DNA from: JBBQWS01 sp038210415
GTDB taxonomy: Bacteria; Actinomycetota; Actinomycetes; Prado026
DNA: 42,142 bases
Direction of reading: 5' to 3'
Assembly (NCBI GenBank): GCA_038210415.1
Contig: JBBQWS010000028.1
Coordinates: 1 to 42,142, forward strand
Positions 1-7,325 of the stretch are shown piece after piece (within the stretch, counting starts at the first letter, position 1; each line of letters starts with the position of its first letter). The notes below the pieces were generated by a model, which was not told the DNA's origin, did no database searches, and saw only the letters and a list, made by a program, of their open reading frames with translations. A program made the translations under genes and the position numbers.

Positions 1-2
1 TC

Positions 3-515
3 GGCGGGGCGCGCCGCGACGAGGAGAAGGCCCGGGCCAAGGAGCGGGTGTTCTCCTTCCGCGACGAGTTCGGCCAGTGGGACCCCAAGAACCAGCGTCC
101 CGAGCTGTGGAACCTCTACAACGGGCGTGTGCACGCCGGCGAGAGCATCCGGGTCTTCCCGCTGTCCAACTGGACCGAGCTCGACGTCTGGCAGTACATC
201 GCGGCGGAGGACATCGACCTGCCCTCCATCTACTTCGCCCACGAGCGTGAGGTCTACCTGCGCGAAGGCATGCTGATGGCGGTCACCGAGCACTCCCAGC
301 CCAGTGCGGGCGAAGAGGTGTTCGTGGCCCAGGTGCGTTACCGCACGGTCGGCGACGCGACGCTCACGGCGGCCGTCTACTCCGACGCCGACACGGTCTG
401 GAAGATCGTCGACGAGGTCGCCGTCACCCGGGTCACCGAGCGCGGCGCCACCCGTGGCGACGACAAGGTCAGCGAAGCCGCCATGGAAGACCGCAAGAAA
501 GAGGGCTACTTCTAA
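3..515 (+). CDS. cysD: Sulfate adenylyltransferase small subunit CysD (C-terminal part; 5' end outside window)
   Basis: CysD, with the GTPase CysN, forms the heterodimeric ATP sulfurylase that converts sulfate and ATP to APS in the cytoplasm. The open frame runs from base 3 with no start, so the N-terminal half, including the PP-loop, lies upstream. The visible part keeps the hallmark blocks of the family: GGARRDEEKARAKERV, then SFRDEFGQWDPKNQRPELW, then IRVFPLSNWTELDVWQYI, and the usual C-terminal end KKEGYF. The stop (TAA, 513-515) overlaps the ATG of cysN by one base, as expected for a translationally coupled cysDN pair. A GTG at 48 is only an internal valine codon. The assignment rests on strong motif conservation. 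Confidence 0.96.
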   Translation, partial: GGARRDEEKARAKERVFSFRDEFGQWDPKNQRPELWNLYNGRVHAGESIRVFPLSNWTELDVWQYIAAEDIDLPSIYFAHEREVYLREGMLMAVTEHSQPSAGEEVFVAQVRYRTVGDATLTAAVYSDADTVWKIVDEVAVTRVTERGATRGDDKVSEAAMEDRKKEGYF

Positions 516-1768
516 TGGATCTGCTCAGATTCGCCACCGCCGGCTCGGTCGACGACGGCAAGAGCACGCTGATCGGTCGCCTGCTCTACGACTCCAAGGC
601 GATCTTCGAGGACCAGCTCGAGGCGGTCGAGAAGACCAGCCGCGAGCGCGGTGACGAGTACACCAACCTCGCGCTGCTGACCGACGGACTGCGGGCCGAG
701 CGCGAGCAAGGGATCACGATCGACGTGGCGTACCGCTACTTCGCGACGCCCAAGCGCAAGTTCATCATCGCCGACACCCCCGGGCACATCCAGTACACCC
801 GCAACATGGTGACCGGTGCCTCCACTGCGGATCTCGCGATCATCCTCGTCGACGCGCGCAACGGGTTGGTCGAGCAGAGCCGGCGGCATGCGTTCCTCGC
901 GACGCTGCTGCGGGTGCCGCACCTCGTGCTGTGCGTCAACAAGATGGACCTGGTCGGCTTCGACGAGGCCGTCTTCGAGCGGATCCGGGCGGAGTTCACC
1001 GCGTTCGCGACCAAGCTCAACGTGCCCGACCTCACGTTCATCCCGGTGTCGGCGCTGAACGGCGACAACGTCGTGACCCGCAGTGAGAACATGCCGTGGT
1101 TCGACGGTCCCTCGCTGCTGCACCACCTCGAGAACGTCCACGTCGCGTCCGACCGCAACCTCGTCGACTCGCGGTTCCCGGTGCAGTACGTCATCCGGCC
1201 CCAGTCGTCGAGCCATCCTGACTACCGCGGGTACGCCGGCACGGTGTCCGGCGGGGTGTTCAAGCCCGGCGACGAGGTCGTCGTGCTGCCCTCGGGGTTC
1301 ACCTCGACGATCGCGTCGATCGACACGGCGGACGGCCCCGTCGACGAGGCGTACCCACCGATGGCCGTCACGATTCGGCTGGCCGACAACCTCGACGTCT
1401 CGCGCGGCGACATGATCTGCCGCCCGCACAACCAGCCGATGGTGACCCAGGACGTCGACGCGATGATCTGCTGGATGGACTCCGCCGCGGCGCTGCGCCC
1501 CGGCCAGAAGCTCGCGCTCAAGCACACCACCCGCAACGTGCGGGCGCTGGTCAAGGACCTGCAGTACCGCCTCGACGTCAACACCCTGCACCGCGACGAC
1601 GAGGCGGACGAGCTGGGTCTGAACGAGATCGGCCGGGTCCGCTTGCGCACCACGCAGCCGCTGCTGGCCGACCCGTACGCCCGCAACCGGATCACCGGCG
1701 GCTTCATCCTGATCGACGAGGCCACCAACCGCACCGTCGGCGCGGGGATGCTCACCGCCGCCGAATAG
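515..1768 (+). CDS. cysN: Sulfate adenylyltransferase large subunit CysN (GTPase)
   Basis: CysN is the regulatory GTPase of ATP sulfurylase; GTP hydrolysis drives APS formation by CysD. At 417 aa it is an EF-Tu-like GTPase. Visible motifs are the P-loop GSVDDGKST (residues 10-18), the switch segment GITID (66-70), DTPGH (87-91) and NKMD (142-145), followed by two beta-barrel domains. There is no C-terminal APS kinase domain, so this is CysN and not the NodQ/CysNC fusion; kinase activity is supplied by the separate downstream gene. The ATG overlaps the cysD stop. After the stop a strong hairpin (1804-1830) separates it from the next gene, so read-through to the APS kinase may be attenuated. 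Confidence 0.96.
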   Translation: MDLLRFATAGSVDDGKSTLIGRLLYDSKAIFEDQLEAVEKTSRERGDEYTNLALLTDGLRAEREQGITIDVAYRYFATPKRKFIIADTPGHIQYTRNMVTGASTADLAIILVDARNGLVEQSRRHAFLATLLRVPHLVLCVNKMDLVGFDEAVFERIRAEFTAFATKLNVPDLTFIPVSALNGDNVVTRSENMPWFDGPSLLHHLENVHVASDRNLVDSRFPVQYVIRPQSSSHPDYRGYAGTVSGGVFKPGDEVVVLPSGFTSTIASIDTADGPVDEAYPPMAVTIRLADNLDVSRGDMICRPHNQPMVTQDVDAMICWMDSAAALRPGQKLALKHTTRNVRALVKDLQYRLDVNTLHRDDEADELGLNEIGRVRLRTTQPLLADPYARNRITGGFILIDEATNRTVGAGMLTAAE

Positions 1769-1803
1769 CAGTCGGTTCGGGCCGAAGGGCCACCCGAGTG
1801 TCG

Positions 1804-1838
1804 GCCGAACGGCCACTGGCGCCGTTCGGCGGCTTTCG
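1804..1838 (+). terminator. Hairpin between cysN and the APS kinase gene
   Basis: A perfect 10-bp inverted repeat, GCCGAACGGC (1804-1813) and GCCGTTCGGC (1821-1830), has a 7-base loop and is followed by a short T-containing tract (ctttcgg). It could be a terminator or attenuator after cysN. There is no long U run, so termination strength is uncertain. Confidence 0.5.
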
Positions 1839-1885
1839 GTGACGATTACCTTCCCTGCCGATGGGGAACCAAGGAAGAGGGCTTC

Positions 1886-3229
1886 GTGACCACAGGTTCG
1901 ACCGGAGGACTGCCCGACGACATCGGCCTCCTTCCCGCGGTCCACGTCGAGGGCGCCGAGCTCGACCTCGTGGAGCTGGTGCTCGCGGGGCTGCTCGGCC
2001 AGTCCGGCTTCGTCTCGCCGCACGCCCCCGACGGCGCCGCCCTGGCGCTCGGTTTGCCGGTGCCTCCCGCGCTGGCCACCACGGTGCTGCCGGGTGTTCG
2101 CGTCGCCCTCCAGGACGCCGAGGGTGTGCCGGTGGCGACGCTCACCGTCGAGCGCACCTGGCTCGACGACGCCAGCGAGGTCGTCGCCTCCGGGCCAATC
2201 ACGGCGCTGCGCCCGCTGACCCACGGCCCGTTCCGCCGAGCTCGGCTGACGCCGACTGCGGTCGCGTCGAAGCTCGCTGGACGTGAGCCCTACGCGGTGA
2301 CCACGGCCAACCCGATCGCCGCCGACGACCTGGCCCGGATCTCGGTGGCCGCCGGTGACCGGCCGGTTCTGCTGCTCGCCGTCGTCGGCACCGGGCACCA
2401 CCCTTACCCCACCGTCATCGGGCTGGTGAAGGCGCTGCGGAGCGTGCTGCCGGTGCTTCCTGCGGGGTCCATCGTCGTCCCTGTCCCGTTGCCGGCCCAG
2501 CCTGGCGCCGGGCCCGAGGCCGACGAGGTGGCCCGCACCGAGATCGTCCGCGCCTTCGGCGCCGCCGAGTGGACCCACCTCGACCGGTTCGTCGACGTCG
2601 AGACCGATCCCGACCTGCTGCCGGCGGCGGAGCTTGTCGTGGCCCAGGCCTACGTCCGACCGATCGAGCGCCGCGGCGTCGTGCTGCTGTTCAGCGGGCT
2701 GTCCGGGTCGGGCAAGTCCACGGTGGCGATCGCTGTGCACGACGCGCTCGTCGAGTCGACCGACCGGACGATCACCCTGCTCGACGGCGACGTCGTGCGC
2801 CGCAACCTGTCCAAGGGGCTGGGCTTCTCGCGGGAGGACCGCGACACCAACATCCGCCGGATCGGGTTCGTCGCCGCCGAGGTGGCCCGGCACGGAGGCA
2901 TCGTCGTGAGCGCCCCGATCGCGCCTTACGCCAGGACGCGGGCGGCCGTCCGCTCGATGGTCGAGGCCGCGGGCGCGACCATGATCCTGATCCACGTGTC
3001 GACCCCGCTGGAGGTCTGCGAGGCCCGCGACCGCAAGGGCCTTTACGCCCTGGCTCGGGCCGGCAAGATCCTGGCGTTCACCGGGATCAGCGACCCGTAC
3101 GAGGAGCCGACCGATGCTGACCTTCGGTTCGACACCTCGGTCGTGGGTGTCGACGAGGCGGTCGACCTGGTGCTGGACGAGCTGCGCAGACGGGGCCTGA
3201 CCCCGACCGTTCGACGAGAGGGAGACTGA
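1886..3229 (+). CDS. cysC: Adenylyl-sulfate kinase with degenerate N-terminal ATP-sulfurylase-like domain
   Basis: The C-terminal part (about residues 262-440) is a complete APS kinase that phosphorylates APS to PAPS, the sulfate donor for sulfotransferases. It shows the P-loop GLSGSGKST (271-279), LLDGDVVRRNL, GLGFSREDRDTNIRRIG and the lid-type KGLYALARAGKI. The first ~255 residues resemble a bacterial Sat-type ATP sulfurylase (PUA-like segment, then a nucleotidyltransferase-like segment). The Sat hallmark QTRNPxHRxH is replaced by TTANPIAADDL, so sulfurylase activity is probably lost; cysDN supplies it. The GTG start at 1886 follows an AAGGAAGAGG ribosome-binding site. The stop overlaps the next ATG by one base. 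APS kinase is certain; the N-domain reading is inference from motif remnants. Confidence 0.9.
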   Translation: MTTGSTGGLPDDIGLLPAVHVEGAELDLVELVLAGLLGQSGFVSPHAPDGAALALGLPVPPALATTVLPGVRVALQDAEGVPVATLTVERTWLDDASEVVASGPITALRPLTHGPFRRARLTPTAVASKLAGREPYAVTTANPIAADDLARISVAAGDRPVLLLAVVGTGHHPYPTVIGLVKALRSVLPVLPAGSIVVPVPLPAQPGAGPEADEVARTEIVRAFGAAEWTHLDRFVDVETDPDLLPAAELVVAQAYVRPIERRGVVLLFSGLSGSGKSTVAIAVHDALVESTDRTITLLDGDVVRRNLSKGLGFSREDRDTNIRRIGFVAAEVARHGGIVVSAPIAPYARTRAAVRSMVEAAGATMILIHVSTPLEVCEARDRKGLYALARAGKILAFTGISDPYEEPTDADLRFDTSVVGVDEAVDLVLDELRRRGLTPTVRREGD

Positions 3230-4224
3230 TGGACTGGGGACTGGTCATCGCCGGGTTGATCGTGGGCGGTGTCGTTGGCCTGACCGGCATGGGCGGCGGT
3301 GCGCTGATGACGCCGGTGCTCGTGCTGGTCTTCAAGGTGGAGCCACTGGCCGCCATCTCGAGCGATCTGGTCGCCTCGTTCTTCATGAAGCCGATCGGCG
3401 GCCTGGTCCACCTGCGGCGGGGGACAGTCAACCTCGACCTGGTCAAGTGGTTGTGCATCGGCTCGGTGCCGTCCGCGTTCGCCGGCGTCTTCGTCCTCAA
3501 GCACCTGGGCCAGGGAGCGTCGCTGCAGGACAACGTCAAGAAGGCGCTCGGCGTGGCGCTGCTGCTGGCGGCGTCCGGCATCATCCTCAAGACCTACATG
3601 ACGATGCGGCAGCGGGTGCAGCGTCGCCGGGCAGGCCTGCCCGGCCGTGCCCCGGGCGACATTCCCAAGATCACGATCCGCCCCGTGCCGACGCTGGTGA
3701 TCGGCGCCGTCGGAGGCCTGGTCGTCGGAATGACGAGCGTCGGCTCGGGTTCGTTGATCATCGTGGCCCTGCTCGCGCTGTACCCGACGCTGCAGGCTTC
3801 CCAACTGGTCGGTACGGACCTCGTCCAGGCGGTGCCGCTCGTCGGCGCGGCCGCCCTCGGCCACTACATGTACGGCGACTTCCACGCCGACATCACGTTC
3901 TCGCTGCTCGTCGGCGCGATCCCCGGGGTCTATGTCGGCGCTCGCGGCTCGGCCGGCGCACCCGGTGGAGTCGTCCGCCGCGCTCTGTCCTTCGTCCTGC
4001 TCGCTTCGGGCCTGAAGCTGCTCGGGGTCTCGACGGTCAACCTCGGCTGGATCCTGCTGGCGGTCGTCGTCACGGGCCCGTTCGTCTGGATGGGCGTAAG
4101 GCGCAGCATGGGGCTTCCTGCGCTGGCCCGCACGGAGCTCTCGGGGCGGCGAGGTGACCAGCCGCACTTGCTACCTGCAGATGCCCTGGGGGCCAAGGCC
4201 GTCGTGGAACCGGCCACCGACTAG
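3229..4224 (+). CDS. TauE/SafE (DUF81) family sulfite/sulfate permease-like membrane protein
   Basis: This 331-aa polytopic membrane protein has the TauE/SafE layout: two related hydrophobic halves, each starting with a glycine-rich motif (GGVVGLTGMGGGALMTP near the N-terminus and VGGLVVGMTSVGSGSLI in the second half), separated by a basic cytoplasmic loop (QRVQRRRAG). Family members export sulfite, sulfoacetate or other anions, or take up sulfate. The one-base overlap with the APS kinase gene places it in the sulfur operon, so sulfate or sulfite transport is the natural inference; direction and substrate cannot be read from sequence. The ~50-residue tail after the last helix is polar and of unknown role. 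Confidence 0.88.
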   Translation: MDWGLVIAGLIVGGVVGLTGMGGGALMTPVLVLVFKVEPLAAISSDLVASFFMKPIGGLVHLRRGTVNLDLVKWLCIGSVPSAFAGVFVLKHLGQGASLQDNVKKALGVALLLAASGIILKTYMTMRQRVQRRRAGLPGRAPGDIPKITIRPVPTLVIGAVGGLVVGMTSVGSGSLIIVALLALYPTLQASQLVGTDLVQAVPLVGAAALGHYMYGDFHADITFSLLVGAIPGVYVGARGSAGAPGGVVRRALSFVLLASGLKLLGVSTVNLGWILLAVVVTGPFVWMGVRRSMGLPALARTELSGRRGDQPHLLPADALGAKAVVEPATD

Positions 4225-4287
4225 TCCGCGTCCGACGGCAGCCGCCTCCGCCCCGCGACACGCCCGGGCGGTCTCGGCGCGCCGAGG

Positions 4288-4319
4288 TTGCCGGGGGAAT
4301 CCGCCGTTCGAGATACCTT
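4288..4319 (+). promoter_or_regulatory. Candidate promoter upstream of the c-di-AMP riboswitch
   Basis: A TTGCCG (4288-4293) and a TACCTT (4314-4319) resemble -35 and -10 elements, but the 20-base spacer is long. It lies about 100 bases before the riboswitch, a sensible place for its promoter. Weak evidence; position is a guess from consensus. Confidence 0.25.
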
Positions 4320-4344
4320 CGTGGCCTCAAGGTTTGGCCGATAG

Positions 4345-4415
4345 GGGCGGTGGGCAGCCTCCGCCCGACAACTGAATCCCAGGTCGTCCCGCCGAATCCT
4401 GCCTCGCGACCTGGG
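4345..4415 (+). terminator. Two hairpins after the sulfur operon
   Basis: GGGCGG (4345-4350) pairs with CCGCCC (4361-4366). CCCAGGTCG (4378-4386) pairs perfectly with CGACCTGGG (4407-4415). Neither is followed by a T run. They may terminate the cys/tauE operon or be part of the leader RNA of the next gene. Confidence 0.35.
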
Positions 4416-4418
4416 CAC

Positions 4419-4580
4419 GTATCACCGACCCGCATCGAGGCAGGAGCGGGGGACCCATTGGTTCCACGATCGGCCGGCTCCCAGCCGGACCGGATCTCGG
4501 GGTGAAGCCGCACCCAGCGGCAGGGCAGAACCTTCCCGCCCTAACCCGACAGCTGACCCCGCAGGCGTGCAGGAAGGAAT
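4419..4580 (+). ncRNA. c-di-AMP riboswitch (ydaO/yuaA type)
   Basis: The conserved blocks of the ydaO aptamer appear in order: GGGGGACCCA (4448-4457), GGGGTGAA (4499-4506), a GGCAGGGC...GCCCTAACC helix, the invariant-looking CCGACAGCTGACCCCGCAGG, and the closing GGAAGGA (4572-4578). In actinobacteria this class senses c-di-AMP and usually sits ahead of secreted cell-wall hydrolase genes. Here it lies about 250 bases upstream of a secreted GH26-like enzyme. The segment after the aptamer can form GACATC/GATGTC (4604-4619) and GATCGG/CCGATC (4641-4674) stems, possible expression-platform elements. Aptamer identity is from recall of the consensus; exact ends are approximate. Confidence 0.85.
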
Positions 4581-4832
4581 GTGCGCGGTGCTCGGGGTTC
4601 CCTGACATCTCCTGATGTCCTGATTGCCCGATAGGTCCTTGATCGGACGCTGCTCTACTTGACGGCCGCCGATCATGGCCTTATTTCGTCCTGCTCGCTT
4701 GCCCCTTTTGGCCTATTTGAAGATGTTTTGCGAAGTCGTTCAAGAACGCAAATCCTCGGGCCGAAGTTAAAGGGGAAGCGAGCCTCCCCTCCCGACCCCC
4801 TCGTCGGAACGCGATCCCCTCAGGAGACCTCC

Positions 4833-6332
4833 ATGCGTCATCGTTCACCGTTGCAGGCCCCCAGTCGATCCAAGCCAGCACGCCGCGCGACCGCAGTCGC
4901 GGTGACCCTCTCGTTCGTCGCCGCGTCCGGGGTCGCCGCCGCGATCGGCACGTCCCATGCGCAGGTCGCACGCAACCTGATCACCAATCCCGGGTTCGAG
5001 ACCAACCTGGCCGGGTGGACCCCCCTCACCCAGCCGCTGCACCTCGTCCGCGCGAGCACCGGGCACACCGGCTCTGCCGCGGCGCAGCTGTCAGCCGACT
5101 CGGCGAGCACCGTCGTGCTCAAGGACACCCCGAACACCGTCGTCGACACCGCCAAGGGGGCGCACTACGTCGCGTCCGCCTGGGTGAAGGCCCCGGTTGC
5201 TGGCGTCACCGCGGTCCTGCGGCTGCGTGAGGTGAAGGCCGGCTCGCTGCTCGGGCAGCAGGGCACCCAGCTCATGCTCAAGGACACCGCCTGGCACCAG
5301 CTGCAACTGACGTACTCGACGGCTGGTGGGGCCTCGTCGCTCGACTTCAACGTCCTCGCCCGCAGCCTGGCCGTCGGCCGCAGCCTGCTCGTGGACGACG
5401 TCTCGCTGACCACCGACGCCTCCGCGCCGACTCCGACTCCGACTCCGACCCCGACCCCGACTCCGACTCCGACTCCGACTCCGACCCCGACTCCGACCCC
5501 GACCCCGACTCCGACCCCGACTCCCACGCCTCCGCCGGCCGGCCACACCCTGTTCGGTTCGAGCATCTACCAGGAGCCGGGTCAGACCTTCCAGCAGGCG
5601 TACGCAAGGCAGACGACGACGTTCGGCGCCCTGCCGATCGACCGGGTCTACTACCCGGGTCTGCCGGGAGCCTGGCCGGGAGTCGCCGGTATGTCCGGCA
5701 CCACCGTGTCGGTGTCGTTCAAGGCCGACCCGGCCCAGGTGGCAGCGGGAACGTACGACGCCACGATCAAGGCCTGGTTCGACAGCGCTCCGCGCGACCG
5801 CGACATCTACTGGACCTTTTACCACGAGCCCGAGGACAACATCGCGGCCGGTGAGTTCACGGCAGCCGCGTACCGCGCAGCATGGCAGCGGGTCTCGGCT
5901 CTGGCCGACACCGCGAGCAACCCCAAGCTGCACGCGACGTTGATCCTCATGTGCTTCACGCTCGAGCCCGGCTCCGGCCGCACCTTCGCCGACTACTACC
6001 CCGGTGCGGCAGCGGTCGATGTCCTCGGCTGGGACTGCTACAACGGCAAGGCGTCCAGCGGTGCCTACATCGACCCGGCCGCGCAGTTCGCCAAGGTGCT
6101 CGCCACCTCGCAGTCGACGGGCAAGCCGTTCGCCGTGGGCGAGTTCAACAGCCACCTGGTTGCCGGTGACAGTGGTCCCGGACGCGCGGCCTGGCTCAAG
6201 ACCTCGGCCGCCTGGTTGTCCGCGAACCACGCGCTCTTCGTGTCGATCTTCGACTCGCCGGTCGGTGGCGACTACCGGATGACCGACAGTCCGTCGCAGC
6301 TGGCCTGGCGTCAGGTGGTCGCGAGCAGCTGA
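4833..6332 (+). CDS. Secreted GH26-like glycoside hydrolase with N-terminal carbohydrate-binding module
   Basis: The ATG at 4833 follows AGGAGACC and opens with a basic n-region and hydrophobic signal peptide (residues ~1-45); an in-frame open stretch upstream (from 4659) runs through the leader RNA and is not coding. Residues ~47-195 look like a CBM4/9-type jelly-roll module (NLITNPGFETNLAGW at the start, LLVDDVSL at the end). A linker of 17 Pro-Thr units follows (199-232). The C-terminal half (~238-499) is GH26-like: YHEPED carries the likely acid/base Glu332 and VGEFNS the likely nucleophile Glu437. Substrate is unknown; beta-mannan-like or the polymer made by this locus are both possible. 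Expression is probably under the c-di-AMP riboswitch. Confidence 0.85.
   Translation: MRHRSPLQAPSRSKPARRATAVAVTLSFVAASGVAAAIGTSHAQVARNLITNPGFETNLAGWTPLTQPLHLVRASTGHTGSAAAQLSADSASTVVLKDTPNTVVDTAKGAHYVASAWVKAPVAGVTAVLRLREVKAGSLLGQQGTQLMLKDTAWHQLQLTYSTAGGASSLDFNVLARSLAVGRSLLVDDVSLTTDASAPTPTPTPTPTPTPTPTPTPTPTPTPTPTPTPTPTPPPAGHTLFGSSIYQEPGQTFQQAYARQTTTFGALPIDRVYYPGLPGAWPGVAGMSGTTVSVSFKADPAQVAAGTYDATIKAWFDSAPRDRDIYWTFYHEPEDNIAAGEFTAAAYRAAWQRVSALADTASNPKLHATLILMCFTLEPGSGRTFADYYPGAAAVDVLGWDCYNGKASSGAYIDPAAQFAKVLATSQSTGKPFAVGEFNSHLVAGDSGPGRAAWLKTSAAWLSANHALFVSIFDSPVGGDYRMTDSPSQLAWRQVVASS
5427..5528 (+). repeat. Hexanucleotide repeat encoding a (Pro-Thr)17 linker
   Basis: Seventeen in-frame 6-base units (mostly CCGACT or CCGACC) encode a Pro-Thr hinge between the binding module and the catalytic domain. 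Such low-complexity DNA may vary in copy number by slippage, always in steps of two residues and without frameshift. Confidence 0.95.
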
Positions 6333-6358
6333 CCGAGCGACCGGCCAGGCAAGTACGG

Positions 6359-6402
6359 CGAACGCGGCCGGGGCGAACCGCTAGATGCCCCGGCCGCGTT
6401 CG
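6359..6402. terminator. Bidirectional terminator between convergent genes
   Basis: A perfect 16-bp inverted repeat (6359-6374 with 6387-6402) encloses a 12-base loop. It sits between the convergent GH26-like and GT2 genes. The GT2 stop codon (6381-6383) is inside the loop and its last codons form one arm, so the hairpin doubles as coding sequence. No long T tract, as is common in high-GC actinobacteria. Confidence 0.7.
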
Positions 6403-7325
6403 TGCAGCTTGCGGACGATGGTGTCGGGGCTGACCGCTCCAGACGCGACGGCGAGTGCGAGGTAGGCCCGCGGCTCGCGGAAATTGCAGCGCACCGTACG
6501 GCGGGCCCAGCGGATGGCCTCGCGCCGTTCACCGCGGGCGGCCTGAGCGAACGCCACCTGGCCGGCCACGCGGGCTTCACCTGCGGGCACGGTGGCGAAC
6601 TCTGGGTACTGCTCGAGCAGCCAGGAAAGGCCCTGCGCCATGGTCTCCCAGCGGCTGGTGAAGTACGACTTCTTGTGCCAGCGGATCAGCACTCCGACGG
6701 CGGGAACGGTGCGAACCGGGCCGGTGCGGGCCGCGCGCAGGAGGAACTCGTAGTCCTCGCCGAACGAGCCCGGCACCGCCTCGTCGACCAGGCCGAACCC
6801 GTCGACGACAGCGGTCCGCCGCATCAGGAAGGTCGACGGGTGCAGTTCGGTGAGTCGGTCGCGCAGCAGGTCCGCGAGTCGGATCGTGGTTATCGGCAGC
6901 ACGCGGTCGACCAGGGTGCCGTCGTACGCGATCCGGATGGAGCAGGCCACGATGGAGGCGGTGGGGTCGGCCTCGATCAGAGCGACCTGGCCCGCCAGCT
7001 TTCCTGGAAGCCAGACGTCGTCGTCGTCACAAAAAGCCACGAGCTCGGCATCGGCGGCCAGCAGGCCGCTGTTGCGGCCGCCGGCCAGCCCGGGTGTGCG
7101 CTGATTGGTGATCACCTCGACCGGGCGCACAGCGTCGCCGCGGGTGAGGGTGAGGTCGGGCTCGGACTGGTCGAAGACCACCAGCACCCGGACCCGGCCG
7201 GGATAGTCCTGGCTCAGGATCGCGTCGATCGTCTCGCGCAACAGCTCAGGCCGGTCGCGGGTAGGGACGATGACGTCGACGCTCGGCCAGGTGCGTGGCC
7301 CGCCGGGCGGGGCTGGTGTGGTCAC
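6381..7325 (-). CDS. Family 2 glycosyltransferase
   Basis: A 314-aa GT-A fold enzyme that transfers a sugar from a nucleotide-sugar donor. Visible features are the N-terminal VDVIVPTRDRPELL, the NQRTPGLAGGRNSG segment, the DxD-type metal site CDDDDVW (Asp100-103), and the acceptor-side FGEDYEFLLRA motif, which fits the ED of GT2 enzymes. The GTG start (7325-7323) overlaps the stop of the preceding gene in the GTGA style, so the longer open frame to 7757 is rejected. No membrane segments, so it probably acts at the inner face of the membrane on a lipid-linked acceptor. Last gene of a three-gene minus-strand operon; donor and linkage unknown. Confidence 0.9.
   Translation of the reverse strand: MTTPAPPGGPRTWPSVDVIVPTRDRPELLRETIDAILSQDYPGRVRVLVVFDQSEPDLTLTRGDAVRPVEVITNQRTPGLAGGRNSGLLAADAELVAFCDDDDVWLPGKLAGQVALIEADPTASIVACSIRIAYDGTLVDRVLPITTIRLADLLRDRLTELHPSTFLMRRTAVVDGFGLVDEAVPGSFGEDYEFLLRAARTGPVRTVPAVGVLIRWHKKSYFTSRWETMAQGLSWLLEQYPEFATVPAGEARVAGQVAFAQAARGERREAIRWARRTVRCNFREPRAYLALAVASGAVSPDTIVRKLHERGRGI

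Noticed and set aside
512..2995. Long minus-strand open frame opposite cysN and the APS kinase gene
   Set aside because: It is antisense to two clearly conserved genes; the translation is rich in Arg, Gly, Asp and His with no family motifs, as expected for a GC-rich shadow frame.
4659..4832. Upstream extension of the first GH26-like gene
   Set aside because: It would place coding sequence over the riboswitch expression platform and in front of a perfect signal peptide and ribosome site at 4833.
5427..5528. Short repeats as a CRISPR array
   Set aside because: Six-base coding units without spacers; they encode a Pro-Thr linker.
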